A stretch of DNA of 64,000 bases from Phycisphaeraceae bacterium (lineage in GTDB: Bacteria; Planctomycetota; Phycisphaerae; Phycisphaerales; UBA1924). The stretch lies in the NCBI GenBank assembly GCA_019636625.1, contig JAHBXE010000004.1, positions 1 through 64,000 on the forward strand. Reading direction: 5' to 3'. The translations under genes were made by a program, and so were the position numbers. A model generated the notes under the pieces. It did not search any database, was not told where the DNA came from, and saw nothing but the letters and a program-made list of their open reading frames with translations. Positions 16,934 to 27,240 of the stretch are shown piece after piece; within the stretch, counting starts at the first letter, position 1, and each line of letters starts with the position of its first letter.

Positions 16934-19501
16934 ATGCCGCGGCCGGCCATCTTCTTCTTCATTCTCTTCATCGCGCTGCCCGCCGCCGCGCTCGCTCAAG
17001 CCCTCGATCCCATCACCCTCCACCTTCCCGCCCCGGCCCAGTTCCGCTTCGCGGGTTATTACGTCGCCATCGACCGCGGCTACTTTCAGGAGGAAGGGCT
17101 CCAGGTCTCCGTCCGCATCGGCGATGAGTCCCCGACCGACGCCGTCACCACCGGCCGCGCCGACTTCGGTGTCCTCGCCTCCGGACTCGTCCTCGCCCGC
17201 CTCGAGGGCAAGCCCGTCGTCGCCCTCGCCGCCATCATGCAGGAGTCCGCCTCCTGCTTCGTCAGCCCCGCCGCCTCCTTCATCACCACCCCCGCCGACC
17301 TCATCGGCAAGCGGATCCCCCTGTTCCAGGACGAGCGCGACATCGAGCTCCGCGCCCTCCTCCGCAGCGCCGGCGTCCCGCTCCGCGATCTGTCCGTTCT
17401 TCCACCCTCCGATTCCCCCATCGACGACCTTGTCGAGCGCCGTATCGACGCCCTCCCCGCGACGCTGACACTCGAGCCCATCATCCTGCGGATGCGGGGC
17501 GTGCCCGTCGCCGTCGTCCGGCCCCAGAGTTACGGCGTCGACTTCTACGGCGACGCCCTCTTCACCTCCGAGGACCAGGTCCGGCACCACCCCCGCCGCG
17601 TCGCCGCGTTCCGACGAGCCGCGATCAAGGGCTGGCGTTACGCCCTCGACAACCGGGATGAGACGATCGAGTCCCTCCTTCGCCGGCACGGCGCCGCCGC
17701 CAACGGCTTCACCCGGGAGTCGCTCCGCGCCGAGGCCGCCACCGTCCGCGACCTCATCCTCCCCGACCTCGTCCCCATCGGCCAGATGAACGCGGAACGC
17801 TGGGAACGCATGGCCACCGTGCTGTCCGGGCTTGGCCTGGCCCCCAGCCGTTCCCTCGACGGCTTCCTGTTCGACCCGAACTCCCTCAACTCGCGCCAGT
17901 CCATCATCCGCGCCCTCACCCTCGGCCTCGCCGGCGCCCTCGCCGCCATCGCCATCTTCATGATGTGGAGCCTCCAGCTCCGGCGCGCCGTCGCCCGCGC
18001 CACCCGGCAGTACCGCGACAGCATGCGCCGCCTCGTCGAAGCCCAGGCCATCGGCCACGTCGGCGACTGGGAGCTCGACCTCGCCACCATGCAGTCCCAG
18101 TGGTCCGACGAAATGTTCCGACTCTTCGAGCGCGACCCCGCCCGCGGCGTTCCCTCCTTCGATGACATCATGACCCAGTTCACGCCCGAGGACCGCGCCC
18201 TCATCCAGGCCGGCATGGACCGCGCCATGCGGGAAGGAACGCAGGTCCGCGTCGACACCCGCCCCGTCGTTCCCAGCGGCCGTCCACGCCACCTCTCCGG
18301 CATCATCACCCCCGTCAAGGACGACACCGGAACAGTCGTCCGCCTCATCGGTGTCGCGCAGGACATCACCCTCTCCAAGATGCAGGAAGACCACCTCATC
18401 GCCTCCGAAGCCCGCTACCGCACCCTCATCGAGCACGCCCCCGACGCCATCGTCACCCTCGACCTCTCCACCGGCCGGTTCATCGACGTCAACCCCCGCG
18501 CCTGCGAGCTCTACGGCCTCCCGCGCGACGTCCTGCTCACCAAGGGGCCCGTCGACCTCAGCCCACCCTTCCAGCCCGACGGCCGGTCCTCCATCGAGTC
18601 CGCCATCGAGAAAATCGATGCCGCCGCCCGCGGCGACGTCCCCACCTTCCGCTGGGACCACGTCCGGGCCGACGGCTCCATCGTCCCCTGCGAGATCCGC
18701 CTCGTCCGCCTCCCCTCCGAGTCCGGCCCCCTCGTCCGCGGCAGCATCACCGACATCTCCGACCGCCTCAAGCGAGAGGACGCCCTCCGACGCCGCACCG
18801 CCGAACTCGAACGCTCCAACCGCGAACTCGAACGCTTCGCCTACGTCGCCAGTCACGACCTGCAGGAACCCCTCCGCATGGTCACCTCCTTTACCCAGCT
18901 CCTCGCCCGGAGGTACGCCGGCAAGCTCGGCCCCGACGCCGACGAGTACATCGCCTTCGCCGTCGACGGCGCCAAGCGAATGCAGATGCTCATCGACGAC
19001 CTTCTCGCCTACTCCCGCGCCGGCCGCCAGGGCGTCAAGCTCACCGACGTCAACACCGACAAGGCCCTCGACGACGCCCTCTCCAACCTCCGCCCCGCCA
19101 TCGAATCCGCCGGCGCCACCATCTCCCGAGACCCCCTCCCGACCGTCACCGCCGACGCCACCCAGTTCGTCCAGCTCTTCCAGAACCTCATCTCCAACGC
19201 CATCAAGTTCAGGGGCAGCGAGCCCCCCCGCATCCACATCTCCGCCCGCCAGGACTCCTCCGTCTGGGTCTTCTGTGTTCAGGACAACGGCATCGGGATT
19301 GACCCCGCGCACACCGGCAAGCTCTTTGTTATGTTCCAGCGCCTGCACCCGAGGCACCAGTACCCGGGTTCGGGCATCGGCCTCGCCCTCTGCAAGATGA
19401 TCGTCGAACGCATCGGCGGTCGCATCTGGGTCGAATCCACGCCCGGCCTCGGCTCCCGTTTCTCGTTCTCGATCCCCATCACGCAGGACCCACCGCCATG
19501 A
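16934..19501 (+). CDS. Sensor histidine kinase with NMT1/THI5-like periplasmic binding domain and PAS domains
   Basis: 855 residues. A signal peptide (1-22) is followed by an NMT1/THI5-type substrate-binding domain (about 25-310; [20 protein letters not shown]), a single membrane span (about 324-346), two PAS domains (about 365-480 and 490-610), and a HisKA domain with the phospho-acceptor H641 in [10 protein letters not shown]. An HATPase domain follows (about 740-855) with DNGIGID and [10 protein letters not shown] boxes. The binding domain probably senses a small molecule in the periplasm, thiamine-precursor-like compounds being the family's usual ligands. Its stop overlaps the next gene's start by ATGA, pairing it with the single-domain receiver. 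Confidence 0.9.
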   Translation: MPRPAIFFFILFIALPAAALAQALDPITLHLPAPAQFRFAGYYVAIDRGYFQEEGLQVSVRIGDESPTDAVTTGRADFGVLASGLVLARLEGKPVVALAAIMQESASCFVSPAASFITTPADLIGKRIPLFQDERDIELRALLRSAGVPLRDLSVLPPSDSPIDDLVERRIDALPATLTLEPIILRMRGVPVAVVRPQSYGVDFYGDALFTSEDQVRHHPRRVAAFRRAAIKGWRYALDNRDETIESLLRRHGAAANGFTRESLRAEAATVRDLILPDLVPIGQMNAERWERMATVLSGLGLAPSRSLDGFLFDPNSLNSRQSIIRALTLGLAGALAAIAIFMMWSLQLRRAVARATRQYRDSMRRLVEAQAIGHVGDWELDLATMQSQWSDEMFRLFERDPARGVPSFDDIMTQFTPEDRALIQAGMDRAMREGTQVRVDTRPVVPSGRPRHLSGIITPVKDDTGTVVRLIGVAQDITLSKMQEDHLIASEARYRTLIEHAPDAIVTLDLSTGRFIDVNPRACELYGLPRDVLLTKGPVDLSPPFQPDGRSSIESAIEKIDAAARGDVPTFRWDHVRADGSIVPCEIRLVRLPSESGPLVRGSITDISDRLKREDALRRRTAELERSNRELERFAYVASHDLQEPLRMVTSFTQLLARRYAGKLGPDADEYIAFAVDGAKRMQMLIDDLLAYSRAGRQGVKLTDVNTDKALDDALSNLRPAIESAGATISRDPLPTVTADATQFVQLFQNLISNAIKFRGSEPPRIHISARQDSSVWVFCVQDNGIGIDPAHTGKLFVMFQRLHPRHQYPGSGIGLALCKMIVERIGGRIWVESTPGLGSRFSFSIPITQDPPP

Positions 19502-19941
19502 ACGATTCCCAGCCCGTTCACGTGCTCCTGGTCGAGGACAACCCCGCCGACGTCCGCCTCACCCGCGAGGTCCTTGCCGACGGCAAGATCACCAACACCC
19601 TCCACGTCGTCGCCGACGGCGAAGAGGCCATGGCCTTCCTCCGCAACAAGGGCCCCTTCGCCTCCGCCCCACGCCCGGACCTCATCCTGCTCGACCTCAA
19701 CCTCCCCAAGAAGGACGGCCGCGAAGTCCTCGCCGAGGTCAAGTCCGACCCCTCCCTCAAGCTCATCCCCGTGGTCATCCTCACCACCAGCCGTTCCGAC
19801 CGCGACATCCTCGAGAGCTACAACCTCCACGCCAACTGCTACATCTCCAAGCCCGTCGACCTCCTCCAGTTCATGGAGGTCGTCCGCACCATCGAGGACT
19901 TCTGGCTCTCCATCGTCCGCCTCCCACCGCGAACGCTCTGA
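19498..19941 (+). CDS. Single-domain response regulator (Rcp1-like)
   Basis: 147 residues, one receiver domain. Acidic residues E13-D14, phospho-acceptor D66 in [11 protein letters not shown], a Thr-Thr in ILTTS and Lys in SKPVD are all present, so it should be phosphorylated. The extra segment [20 protein letters not shown] is typical of the Rcp1 type used with phytochrome-like kinases. It overlaps the upstream kinase by 4 bases and lies 3 bases before the next kinase gene, so it can serve as a phosphate shuttle between the two. Confidence 0.92.
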   Translation: MNDSQPVHVLLVEDNPADVRLTREVLADGKITNTLHVVADGEEAMAFLRNKGPFASAPRPDLILLDLNLPKKDGREVLAEVKSDPSLKLIPVVILTTSRSDRDILESYNLHANCYISKPVDLLQFMEVVRTIEDFWLSIVRLPPRTL

Positions 19942-19944
19942 CGC

Positions 19945-21891
19945 ATGTCCTCCGAGCCCCTCATCCGCGTCCTGCTTGTCGAAGACAACCCCGGCGATGC
20001 CCGCCTCATCGCCGAATCCCTCCGCGATGCTCATCCCGCCTTCACCCTCCGCACCGTCGATCGTCTCTCCGAGATCCGTCCCGCCCTCGCCGCGCACCCC
20101 TGCGACATTCTCCTCCTCGACCTCGGCCTCCCGGATGCCCAGGGCCTCGACTCCTTCCGCGCCGTTCAATCCCTCGCCCCCGGCCTCCCCATCATCGTGC
20201 TCTCCGGACTCTCCGACCAGGACATCGCCATCCGCGCCGTCCGCGAGGGCGCCCAGGACTACCTCGTCAAGGGCCGCTTCGACGGCGACACCCTCCCCCG
20301 GGTCGTCCGCTTCGCCGTCGAGCGCCGCCGCGCCGATGAAGCCCTCCGTCGTTCCGAAGCTCGTTTCCGTGCCGCCATCGAGGCCAGCCCCGATGCCTTC
20401 GCCGTCCTCGAGGCCGTCCGCGACGCTTCCGGCCGCATCTGGTCCTTCACCCTGACCGACATGAACACCCGTGCCGAGCAACTGCTCGGCGCCCCGCTCT
20501 CGCAGCTCGCCGGAAAGCCCCTCGACCAGTGGTGCCCCTTCGGCAACAGCCACGACTCCATCGCCACCTTCTCCCGTGTTGTCGAAACCCGCGAGTCCAT
20601 CGAGCAGGAGATCGCCACCGAGTCCGCCGCCGGAACCACCTTCACCCTCCGCCGCGTTTACCCCCTCGCCGACGGCGTCGCCGTCTTCGTCCGCGACATC
20701 ACCGCCCGCAAGCGCCTCGAAGACCAGCTCCGCCAGACCCAGAAAATGGAGGCCCTGGGCCAGCTCGCCGCCGGTATCGCCCACGACTTCCGGAACCTCA
20801 TCGCCGCCATGCAGGGCCACATCGCCAACGCCCGCGCCCTCCTCACCCCCGACCACCCCGCCCTCCAGCACCTCGAGCACCTCCAGTCCGCCGCCACCCA
20901 GGCCTCCGGCATCGCAGGCTCCCTCCTCCGCTATTCCGCCCGCACCACCGCCGAGAAGAAGCCCGTCCGCCTCGCCGCCGTCATCGACCAGGCCGTCGGC
21001 ATCCTCCGCGCCTCCCTCCCCGCCTCCATCTCCGTCCACACCTCGACACCCGATCCCTTCATCTTCGTCCACGCCGACCCCAGCCAGCTCCAGCAGGTCG
21101 TCATGAACCTCGCCCTCAACGCCCGCGACGCCATGCCCCGCGGCGGCACGCTCTCCATCTCCCTCGACCGCATCCCATCTTCCTCCTGCCCCGACGGCCT
21201 GGCTCAACTGGTCGTCAAGGACACCGGCGTGGGCATGGCCGAGGACACACGCACAAAAATATTCGAACCCTACTTCACCACCAAGCCCCGCGGCCAGGGG
21301 ACCGGCCTCGGCCTCTCCATCACCCACGGCATCATCACCGAACACGGCGGCTCCATCGCCGTCGATTCCAAGTCCGGCCAAGGCTCGACCTTCACCATTC
21401 TCCTCCCCGCCATCCCCGCGCCCGCGCGACCCGAAGCCCCGCGCCACGCGCAGGCCTCCGTCAACGGCGCCGCGAACCCCGCCGCACCCTCCCCGTCTCG
21501 TCACCCTTCCTCTTCACCGTCTCAACCATCCCCCTCCCCAAGGACCGCCCTCCTCATCGACCCCAACCCCTTCATCCGCGAAGTCGTCGCCTCCATGCTG
21601 GCTTCCATGCACTTCGTCGTCCTCCAGGCCGCCGACATCGCCACCGCCACACGCCTCGCCACCTCCGCCGACCGCCGACTCGACCTCATCATCGCCGCCT
21701 CCCACCTCCCCGATGGATCGGGGGAAGACAGCATCCTCCAGATTCGCCGCTCCACCGAGAACCACTCCATCCGCGGCATCGTCATCACCACCTCCCCCGT
21801 TGACGCCCCACGCGCTGAAAACACCGGCGCCCTTCCCCACCCCTTCCGCCGCGCCGACCTCGCCCGAGAAGTCGATCGCCTCCACCCCTGA
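19945..21891 (+). CDS. Receiver-PAS-histidine kinase with degenerate C-terminal receiver
   Basis: 648 residues, cytoplasmic. Order: N-terminal receiver (1-120) with phospho-site D59 (LLLDLGLPD), PAS (about 135-255), HisKA with H280 in GIAHDFRNLI, HATPase (about 360-475; DTGVGMAED, GTGLGLS). A Ser/Pro-rich linker (about 485-525) leads to a second receiver-like domain (about 528-645). In that last domain the phospho-site is changed (LDLIIAASHLPDG, Ala at the Asp position), so it probably no longer accepts phosphate. An N-terminal receiver on a kinase suggests it is controlled by upstream phosphorylation, probably through the operon's other members. Confidence 0.88.
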   Translation: MSSEPLIRVLLVEDNPGDARLIAESLRDAHPAFTLRTVDRLSEIRPALAAHPCDILLLDLGLPDAQGLDSFRAVQSLAPGLPIIVLSGLSDQDIAIRAVREGAQDYLVKGRFDGDTLPRVVRFAVERRRADEALRRSEARFRAAIEASPDAFAVLEAVRDASGRIWSFTLTDMNTRAEQLLGAPLSQLAGKPLDQWCPFGNSHDSIATFSRVVETRESIEQEIATESAAGTTFTLRRVYPLADGVAVFVRDITARKRLEDQLRQTQKMEALGQLAAGIAHDFRNLIAAMQGHIANARALLTPDHPALQHLEHLQSAATQASGIAGSLLRYSARTTAEKKPVRLAAVIDQAVGILRASLPASISVHTSTPDPFIFVHADPSQLQQVVMNLALNARDAMPRGGTLSISLDRIPSSSCPDGLAQLVVKDTGVGMAEDTRTKIFEPYFTTKPRGQGTGLGLSITHGIITEHGGSIAVDSKSGQGSTFTILLPAIPAPARPEAPRHAQASVNGAANPAAPSPSRHPSSSPSQPSPSPRTALLIDPNPFIREVVASMLASMHFVVLQAADIATATRLATSADRRLDLIIAASHLPDGSGEDSILQIRRSTENHSIRGIVITTSPVDAPRAENTGALPHPFRRADLAREVDRLHP

Positions 21892-21989
21892 CACGCCCGT
21901 GCCATCGAAGTCCCACCCGCTTTGAGGTGCGACTTCGATGCCACCGCGCCCCCTTCAAGCCCGGTTCCCCACCCCGCCGATACTCCCGC

Positions 21990-23174
21990 GTGCTCACCTC
22001 CATCCTCTCTCCAGTCCCCTTCCCCCCCCTCCACCTCCCTCCCGACTGCCACATCATCCACTACCGCGGCGCCCTGCGCGACGCCATCGACCTCGCCCCC
22101 GGCGATCACCTCCTCCTCCTCGACCCTTCCGACTTCCTCGAACCCGCGGCCCTCCCCGCTCTTCGCCGCGCCGCCTCTGCCCCCAACACCTCCGGCGCCA
22201 TCGGCCGCTTCCGCTTCACCTCCCCCATCGGCGACCTCCCCATTCCCGTCGGAACCGCCGACCCCTTCGACGCACTCCCCGGCCTCCTCTCCACCGGCCA
22301 CCTCCTGTCCCTCCGTCCCATTCCCGGCGCCGCCCTCATCAACCGCACCGCCCTCGCCGACCTCCGCCCCCGCGCCGACCTCCCCCCCGGGCCCGCCGCG
22401 TTCGACCTCCTCCTCCAACTCGCCGCCCGCGCGCCCTTCGCCTTCTCCCCCGAACTCGTCACCCGCCGCCGCCTCAACCCCCTGACCGACTTCGACTCCA
22501 CGCTGAGCGACCTCGCCCTCCACATCCGCCTCCTCGCCGACCACATCCCCGCTCACATCCTCCCCACCGCCGCCGCCGACCTCATCGACGCCGTCATCGT
22601 CCTCCGGGCGTTCCAGCGCTCCCTCGCCCTCCGCGGCGATGAACCCCTCGCCACCGCCACACGCTTCCCCTCCCTCTTCGCCCAGTGGTGGCACCGTGGC
22701 GGCCTCTTCGGCCCCGCCCCGCGCCACATCCTCCACGCCAACGGCGGCCTCGCCGAAGCCATCTTCACCGACCCCAACCTCATTGCCAAGCGCCTCCTCT
22801 CCCTCTGCCCCCGCGCCAAGCCCCCCATCCTCCTCGGTCTTGGCCGCAACGCCCGCCCCATCGCCCGCGCCCTCCACGAGGCCGGCCTCCCCATCCGCGG
22901 GCGCGACGACAACGCCGCCCCCTCCTGGGCCGCCGAAGACAACCTCCCCCTCGAACTCATCCCCGCGCACGAACCCTTCGATCCCGCCGCCACCTACATC
23001 ATGACCGTCCTCCACGACGACGCCTTCCTCGCCCGCCTCCCCGCCGGCCTGAACATCCTCCGCTGGCGCACCATGCCCGACCTGATCCTCGCCGAGTGGC
23101 GCTCCGCCGCGCTCGAATGGTCCCTTCGCACCTCGACGCCCGAGCCCCTCGCCCGCGCCGGAGCCGCCACATGA
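21990..23174 (+). CDS. Glycosyltransferase-like protein, family uncertain
   Basis: 394 residues from the GTG at 21990; another GTG at 21927 would add 21 residues, and neither has a strong ribosome-binding site. The N-terminal part has GDHLLLLDPSDFLEP and a layout like family 2 glycosyltransferases. The C-terminal part has a Rossmann-like ILLGLGRNARPIARALHEAG. No named family could be assigned. Its stop overlaps the next gene by ATGA; that gene looks like another glycosyltransferase, so both probably build the same glycan. Confidence 0.55.
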   Translation: MLTSILSPVPFPPLHLPPDCHIIHYRGALRDAIDLAPGDHLLLLDPSDFLEPAALPALRRAASAPNTSGAIGRFRFTSPIGDLPIPVGTADPFDALPGLLSTGHLLSLRPIPGAALINRTALADLRPRADLPPGPAAFDLLLQLAARAPFAFSPELVTRRRLNPLTDFDSTLSDLALHIRLLADHIPAHILPTAAADLIDAVIVLRAFQRSLALRGDEPLATATRFPSLFAQWWHRGGLFGPAPRHILHANGGLAEAIFTDPNLIAKRLLSLCPRAKPPILLGLGRNARPIARALHEAGLPIRGRDDNAAPSWAAEDNLPLELIPAHEPFDPAATYIMTVLHDDAFLARLPAGLNILRWRTMPDLILAEWRSAALEWSLRTSTPEPLARAGAAT

Positions 23175-23875
23175 CCAAGCGCCCCCTCGACCTCTTCCTC
23201 GGCTCCTACAAGCGCCCCGAGAAACTCACCGCCATGATCGAGTCCGTCCGCGACACGGGCTACCCCGCCCGCATCTGTGTCGCCGCCGGCGACCTCGCCA
23301 CCGTCGAGGTCTGCGAGCGGTACCGCGGCCTGGTCCACGCCGTCTACAACACCGAGGTCAACACCCGCATCGGCTGCACCGCGCCCCTCAACCACGTCTA
23401 CAAGTCCCTCGTCCGCCGCGACGCCCTCTTCTGCACCGACGACTGCCTCTTCGCCCCCGACGCCCTCGACATCGCCATGGACACCCTGTACCGCACCTTC
23501 CCCGACGGCGACGGCGTCGTCGGCCTCAAGCAGGAGAACATCCCCGGCGGCTACGACCTCGCATTCCCCCTCATGGGCCGCGCGTTCCTCGACCGCTTCG
23601 CCCCCGCCCACTCCGGCAAGGACATCTTCTTCCCCGGCTACTTCCACCTCTACAACGATGCCGAGATCGGCCTGACCATCAAGTGCCTGGGCAACTGGGT
23701 CTTCGAGCCCCGCGCCACCATCCGCCACTTCCACCCCGCACACGGCGGCACCCTCGACGCCACCCACTCCCACGGCCTCACCCACCACGCCCACGATGAA
23801 TCCCTCTGGCGCGCCCGCCGCGCCGCCGGAACCCTCTGGGGCCTCGACGATTCCAGCGCGATCGCGGCGACATGA
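23171..23875 (+). CDS. Glycosyltransferase family 2-like protein
   Basis: 234 residues, ATG overlapping the upstream stop. DLFLGSYKRPEKLTAMIESVR is a typical start for family 2-type transferases. ALFCTDDCLFAPDAL holds an Asp-Asp pair in the position of the metal-binding DxD. IRHFHPAHGG and the late His residues resemble the C-terminal loop of these enzymes. No signal peptide or membrane segment, so it should be cytoplasmic. Donor and acceptor are unknown. Confidence 0.7.
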   Translation: MTKRPLDLFLGSYKRPEKLTAMIESVRDTGYPARICVAAGDLATVEVCERYRGLVHAVYNTEVNTRIGCTAPLNHVYKSLVRRDALFCTDDCLFAPDALDIAMDTLYRTFPDGDGVVGLKQENIPGGYDLAFPLMGRAFLDRFAPAHSGKDIFFPGYFHLYNDAEIGLTIKCLGNWVFEPRATIRHFHPAHGGTLDATHSHGLTHHAHDESLWRARRAAGTLWGLDDSSAIAAT

Positions 23876-23894
23876 ACACGGCAACACACGCCCG

Positions 23895-25223
23895 CTACGG
23901 ACACCCCTGCGCGTACTTGTTCAGGAAACACTGAAAGTCCGCGGCGTTGATGGTGGGGGCGGCGGTGGACTGGTCGCAGTTGGCGTGCGGGTGCTTCGCG
24001 GCAAAGCGGTTCATGAAGCACTGGAAGTCGTTGGCGTTGAGGATTCGGTTGTTGTCGCAGTCGGCGTAGCACTGCCGGTTGCCCTTGCAGCCGACCCACT
24101 GGGCGATGCCGCCGACCTGACCTCCGCCGGCGTAGCCAAAGAGGCCGCCGACGAAGAGGGACGGGCCGCGCCCATCGTCCGCGACGGCGAGGGACAGGCC
24201 CCATCCGACGCCGCCGGCAAGCGCGTGCCAGTTGGTGCCGTCCCACTTGGCGATGTTGTTGGCGGGGATGCCGCCGGGACCGCCGGCGCGGTTGAACCGG
24301 CCCAGCACGAACAGGGCGGGTCCGGTGCCGTCGTCGAAGACCTTCATGTCAAGCACGCTCCCAACTTGGGACGTCGTCCCGTAGACGCCGCCGCCGACGC
24401 TGACCCATTCCGTTCCGGTCCAACGCAGGATGCCTTGGGTGCTGAGCGGAGGATAGAAGGTGCTGCTCCAGAAGCCGGCGTAGAGCGAAGTTCCTGAGCC
24501 ATCGTCCCAAGTGGTCATGGATGTGATCCAGCCTGGGCAAAAGGCCATCTCGTGCCACCGTTCACCGTCCCATCGGACAACGTCGACTGGCTTCGAGGTC
24601 GAAATCGCCTGCTCTCCTGCCACGACCAAGTTCCACCTGCCGTCGACGAGGAGCTCGGTCATGGCATTCGCGTGGACAACACCGCCCAATCGCTTCCATT
24701 CCGTCCCGTTCCAACGCGCCACCTGATTGATGATTGCCGGCGTGCTTGGAGCATCGGCGTACTTGATGCCGTAGAGCCCAGCGATTCCGGGCCTGGATGT
24801 TGAAAACACCGGAAGCGCGGCACCCATCCATGTACCAGGAGAACTGACATACATCCCCGCTGGCGCCTCGGCCCACCTGTTGTTGCCCATCAAGCGGCGC
24901 ATTCCTCTGCTGCCATCGGGCAGCGAGTAGACGTGGTAAAGCGACATTCCGGTTCCATCGTCGAGGACATGAAGGCTGACAGAGCCGCCTGCGGTTACCA
25001 CCCCTGTCGGGACCAACGCTTGGCCGTTCCACCTTCGAACGGGATGCTGGTCAGGAAATCCGGCTGTAAAGATCTGGTCTGTGCCGCGTTCGTGCATCAC
25101 AGCCATCGGTGAGCCAACCGACACCGGAACGCCAGTCCAGTAGGGTATGCACTCTTGGGCACGGCTGGCGATCGTGCCGCAGAGCACGAACGCCGTCGCC
25201 AGTGATGATCGCCGAAAGACCAC
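23895..25223 (-). CDS. Secreted propeller-like protein with shortened dockerin
   Basis: 442 residues. The GTG start at 25223 has GAGGAG about 8 nt upstream and yields a signal peptide (SSLATAFVLCGTIASRAQ). The body has repeated WDGTxWHALAGG-type units (VRWDGERWHEMAF, LRWTGTEWVSVGG, AKWDGTNWHALAGG), a propeller-like repeat also seen in the dockerin protein at 43966. The dockerin (about 385-442) has a shortened first loop (DCDNNRILNANDFQCFMN) and a normal second repeat, ending GCP. It starts one base after the stop of the upstream secreted-protein gene, so the two are probably co-transcribed. Confidence 0.82.
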   Translation of the reverse strand: MVFRRSSLATAFVLCGTIASRAQECIPYWTGVPVSVGSPMAVMHERGTDQIFTAGFPDQHPVRRWNGQALVPTGVVTAGGSVSLHVLDDGTGMSLYHVYSLPDGSRGMRRLMGNNRWAEAPAGMYVSSPGTWMGAALPVFSTSRPGIAGLYGIKYADAPSTPAIINQVARWNGTEWKRLGGVVHANAMTELLVDGRWNLVVAGEQAISTSKPVDVVRWDGERWHEMAFCPGWITSMTTWDDGSGTSLYAGFWSSTFYPPLSTQGILRWTGTEWVSVGGGVYGTTSQVGSVLDMKVFDDGTGPALFVLGRFNRAGGPGGIPANNIAKWDGTNWHALAGGVGWGLSLAVADDGRGPSLFVGGLFGYAGGGQVGGIAQWVGCKGNRQCYADCDNNRILNANDFQCFMNRFAAKHPHANCDQSTAAPTINAADFQCFLNKYAQGCP

Positions 25224-25224
25224 A

Positions 25225-26962
25225 CTAAGGCTCCTCGTTGAACACAGCGCGACGGGTCAGAACGTCGAAGCCGGTTGAACTTCCATTCCAGACGTCGCTC
25301 GCGACCACGAGATGATGGAGCGGGTCTCCGATCTGAAAGAACGGGTTGACGATGAGTGCGCGTGGAAGGTCCCCGCCCGATGCGGAGCCAGAGTAATCCA
25401 GCGGGTCCACATGCCACGGTTTTGAATCTGGGTTTGTGGGGCTGGTGCTCTCGAACGAAGAAAAGACGACGATGCGAGAGTTCGTGTCCGAGGCGCTCGT
25501 GGGCACCTGGCCAGCGGCGTAGACATAGAACCACTCAAGAGGGTCCCCGGGCGGGCTTGTGCTCGTGGTAAGATCGATCCGTACGGCACTGCACACATCC
25601 GAGATGTTGATGGCCGGCGCAAGGGGGTTGTTCATCCACGCCGTCCACCGAAGGCTGGGGCTCCCGCTGTTCTCGTTGTACAGCGCCACCACCGCGTCAT
25701 TCCCGCGGGAAGCATCGCGCCGGGTGTGCCCGCCGATCGCGATCATCCGCGGCAGGCCGCTGCCGCCGGGGAACATGTCGAGCGCCAGCGCCTCGCCCGC
25801 AAAGGGTGTTTCGGGATTACCATCATCGAAACTGAACCGAGTGAGATAGTCCCCGGAGTTGAAGAGGTCGATCTTGGCCAGGAACATGAACGAGTCCTCG
25901 ATGCCGCTGGCCTTGCCCGCGATGTACACCTGATCGGCGTCAACCCCGGACACGGCGTGGCCCCGCATGGCATTGGCCGTGAACCACTCTCCGGTGTACA
26001 TCAGGTCGATCTGGTGCTGCTCCCACACGCTCGGCTTGTAATCGACCGCGCGGTAGCACGCCGCGAACAGGTAGTTCGAGCCCGGGATCGCCGGGTTCGT
26101 GTAGGTCCCAGCAATCTGAAAGCGACTGTTCGGGTATGGACCATAGCTGTCCGGAAATATGTTGATCCCGCACACCTTGTAGGCCGCGCTGCCAGCCTGC
26201 AGGAAGTTCATGCCGAGAATCTGCCCCGAGTCGCTGTCGTACAGGATCGTGTGGGCATCCCACCCGCCCGCATGGTAACAGTTGCCGGTGACGCCTACGA
26301 CCGTCGTCACGGTCGGCTCGGGGTAGCTGTAGTAGTTCACGCCGGGACCGGCGGCGATGTCAACCGGATAGTCGTCCACGAGGCCGGGAAGCGTCGCCAC
26401 CGGTCCCGGCCGACTGTGCGTGTGCGACCAGAGGGGCATTCCCAAACTCCCACCCCAGCACACCGTATGGAAGTCCGTGTTGCCGTGCTGCGTCGCTTGG
26501 CTGTACCCGGTCACGATCACGCGGGCCGAGCCGGTTGTGCCGTCGCTGCCACCGCCCCCACATCCTCCCTGTACAACCTCCATCGCTGTTGGAACAAAGT
26601 AGTTGGTGGAACTTGGCTCGCTCGGCCAGACCACCGGTGAACCAAACGCCTCACCCGTGTCATACCGGTATCGCAAAAGCGTCAACGCCCAACCGCCATC
26701 GCTTGGTGTGCCAATCCATGTCTTCGCCGCGACCACGAGAAGCCTCGTAGCAGTGTCTCCGCAGCCCTTTCGAATCGACAGTGGTCGGGTATCAATCACC
26801 AGATCCGCATGAACCGTTCCGCCCTGGCCCGTGTGCGGCGCCGGCGCTGATGCTCCCCATACATCAAGCAGCGATGGTTGAGCTGTCGCCACGGCACTAC
26901 CCATACCCCCCCCCTAACATCACCGCAAGAACCCCCCAAACCAACCCAGTTCTCCGCTTCAT
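25225..26962 (-). CDS. Secreted protein of unknown function, signal peptide split at a 9-G run
   Basis: The body (559 residues when read from the ATG at 26904) begins MGSAVATAQPSLL, the end of a signal peptide. The natural start is the ATG at 26962: AGGAG sits 6 nt upstream and it encodes MKRRTGLVWGVLAVML, a perfect n- and h-region. The 9-G run at 26906-26914 puts the two out of phase; 8 or 11 G would join them into a 578-579 residue protein. As written translation from 26962 stops after 21 codons. The body contains HTRRDASRGNDAVVALY and other beta-rich repeats with no recognised domain and no dockerin. It is followed after one base by a dockerin protein gene. Confidence 0.68.
26906..26914. 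repeat. 9-bp G tract (C on plus strand) in a signal-peptide coding region
   Basis: Separates the ribosome-binding site and signal-peptide start from the body of the secreted protein. Length modulo 3 sets the frame. Confidence 0.9.
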
Positions 26963-27070
26963 GGCTCGCTCCTGTACCCCCTGCCACACAACCTTCGTCA
27001 CTTCCGGGTTCCCGCGGCCCCAAAAGCGGCCCGCACGTTCGTACCCCTTCCGTGCGTGCGGGTTGCATCC

Positions 27071-27098
27071 AGCGTACCACAAATCCGCTCGGACTCAA
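27071..27098 (-). promoter_or_regulatory. Candidate promoter of the 9-G secreted-protein gene
   Basis: On the minus strand TTGAGT (27098-27093), 16-bp spacer, TACGCT (27076-27071). Spacer length matches the promoters at 191, 5147 and 12771. The leader to the ATG at 26962 would be about 100 nt, like those of the other G-run genes. Confidence 0.4.
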
Positions 27099-27240
27099 AC
27101 AATTTCGCGCGACCGACCCGTGGCCGCACATGGATATACAAAGCGGGGCTCCCTATCCACCCACCACCCTTGAACACCGGGAATGGGAACGCCGCCGCGA
27201 AGCGGCGGCTCCACCCGGGGGACCCCATCCGCGTTGAACC

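Noticed and set aside
16139-21504. Very long minus-strand open frames opposite the kinase genes
   Set aside because: Gly/Asp/Glu/Val-rich translations typical of the antisense of GC-rich genes; the plus-strand genes have full domain signatures.
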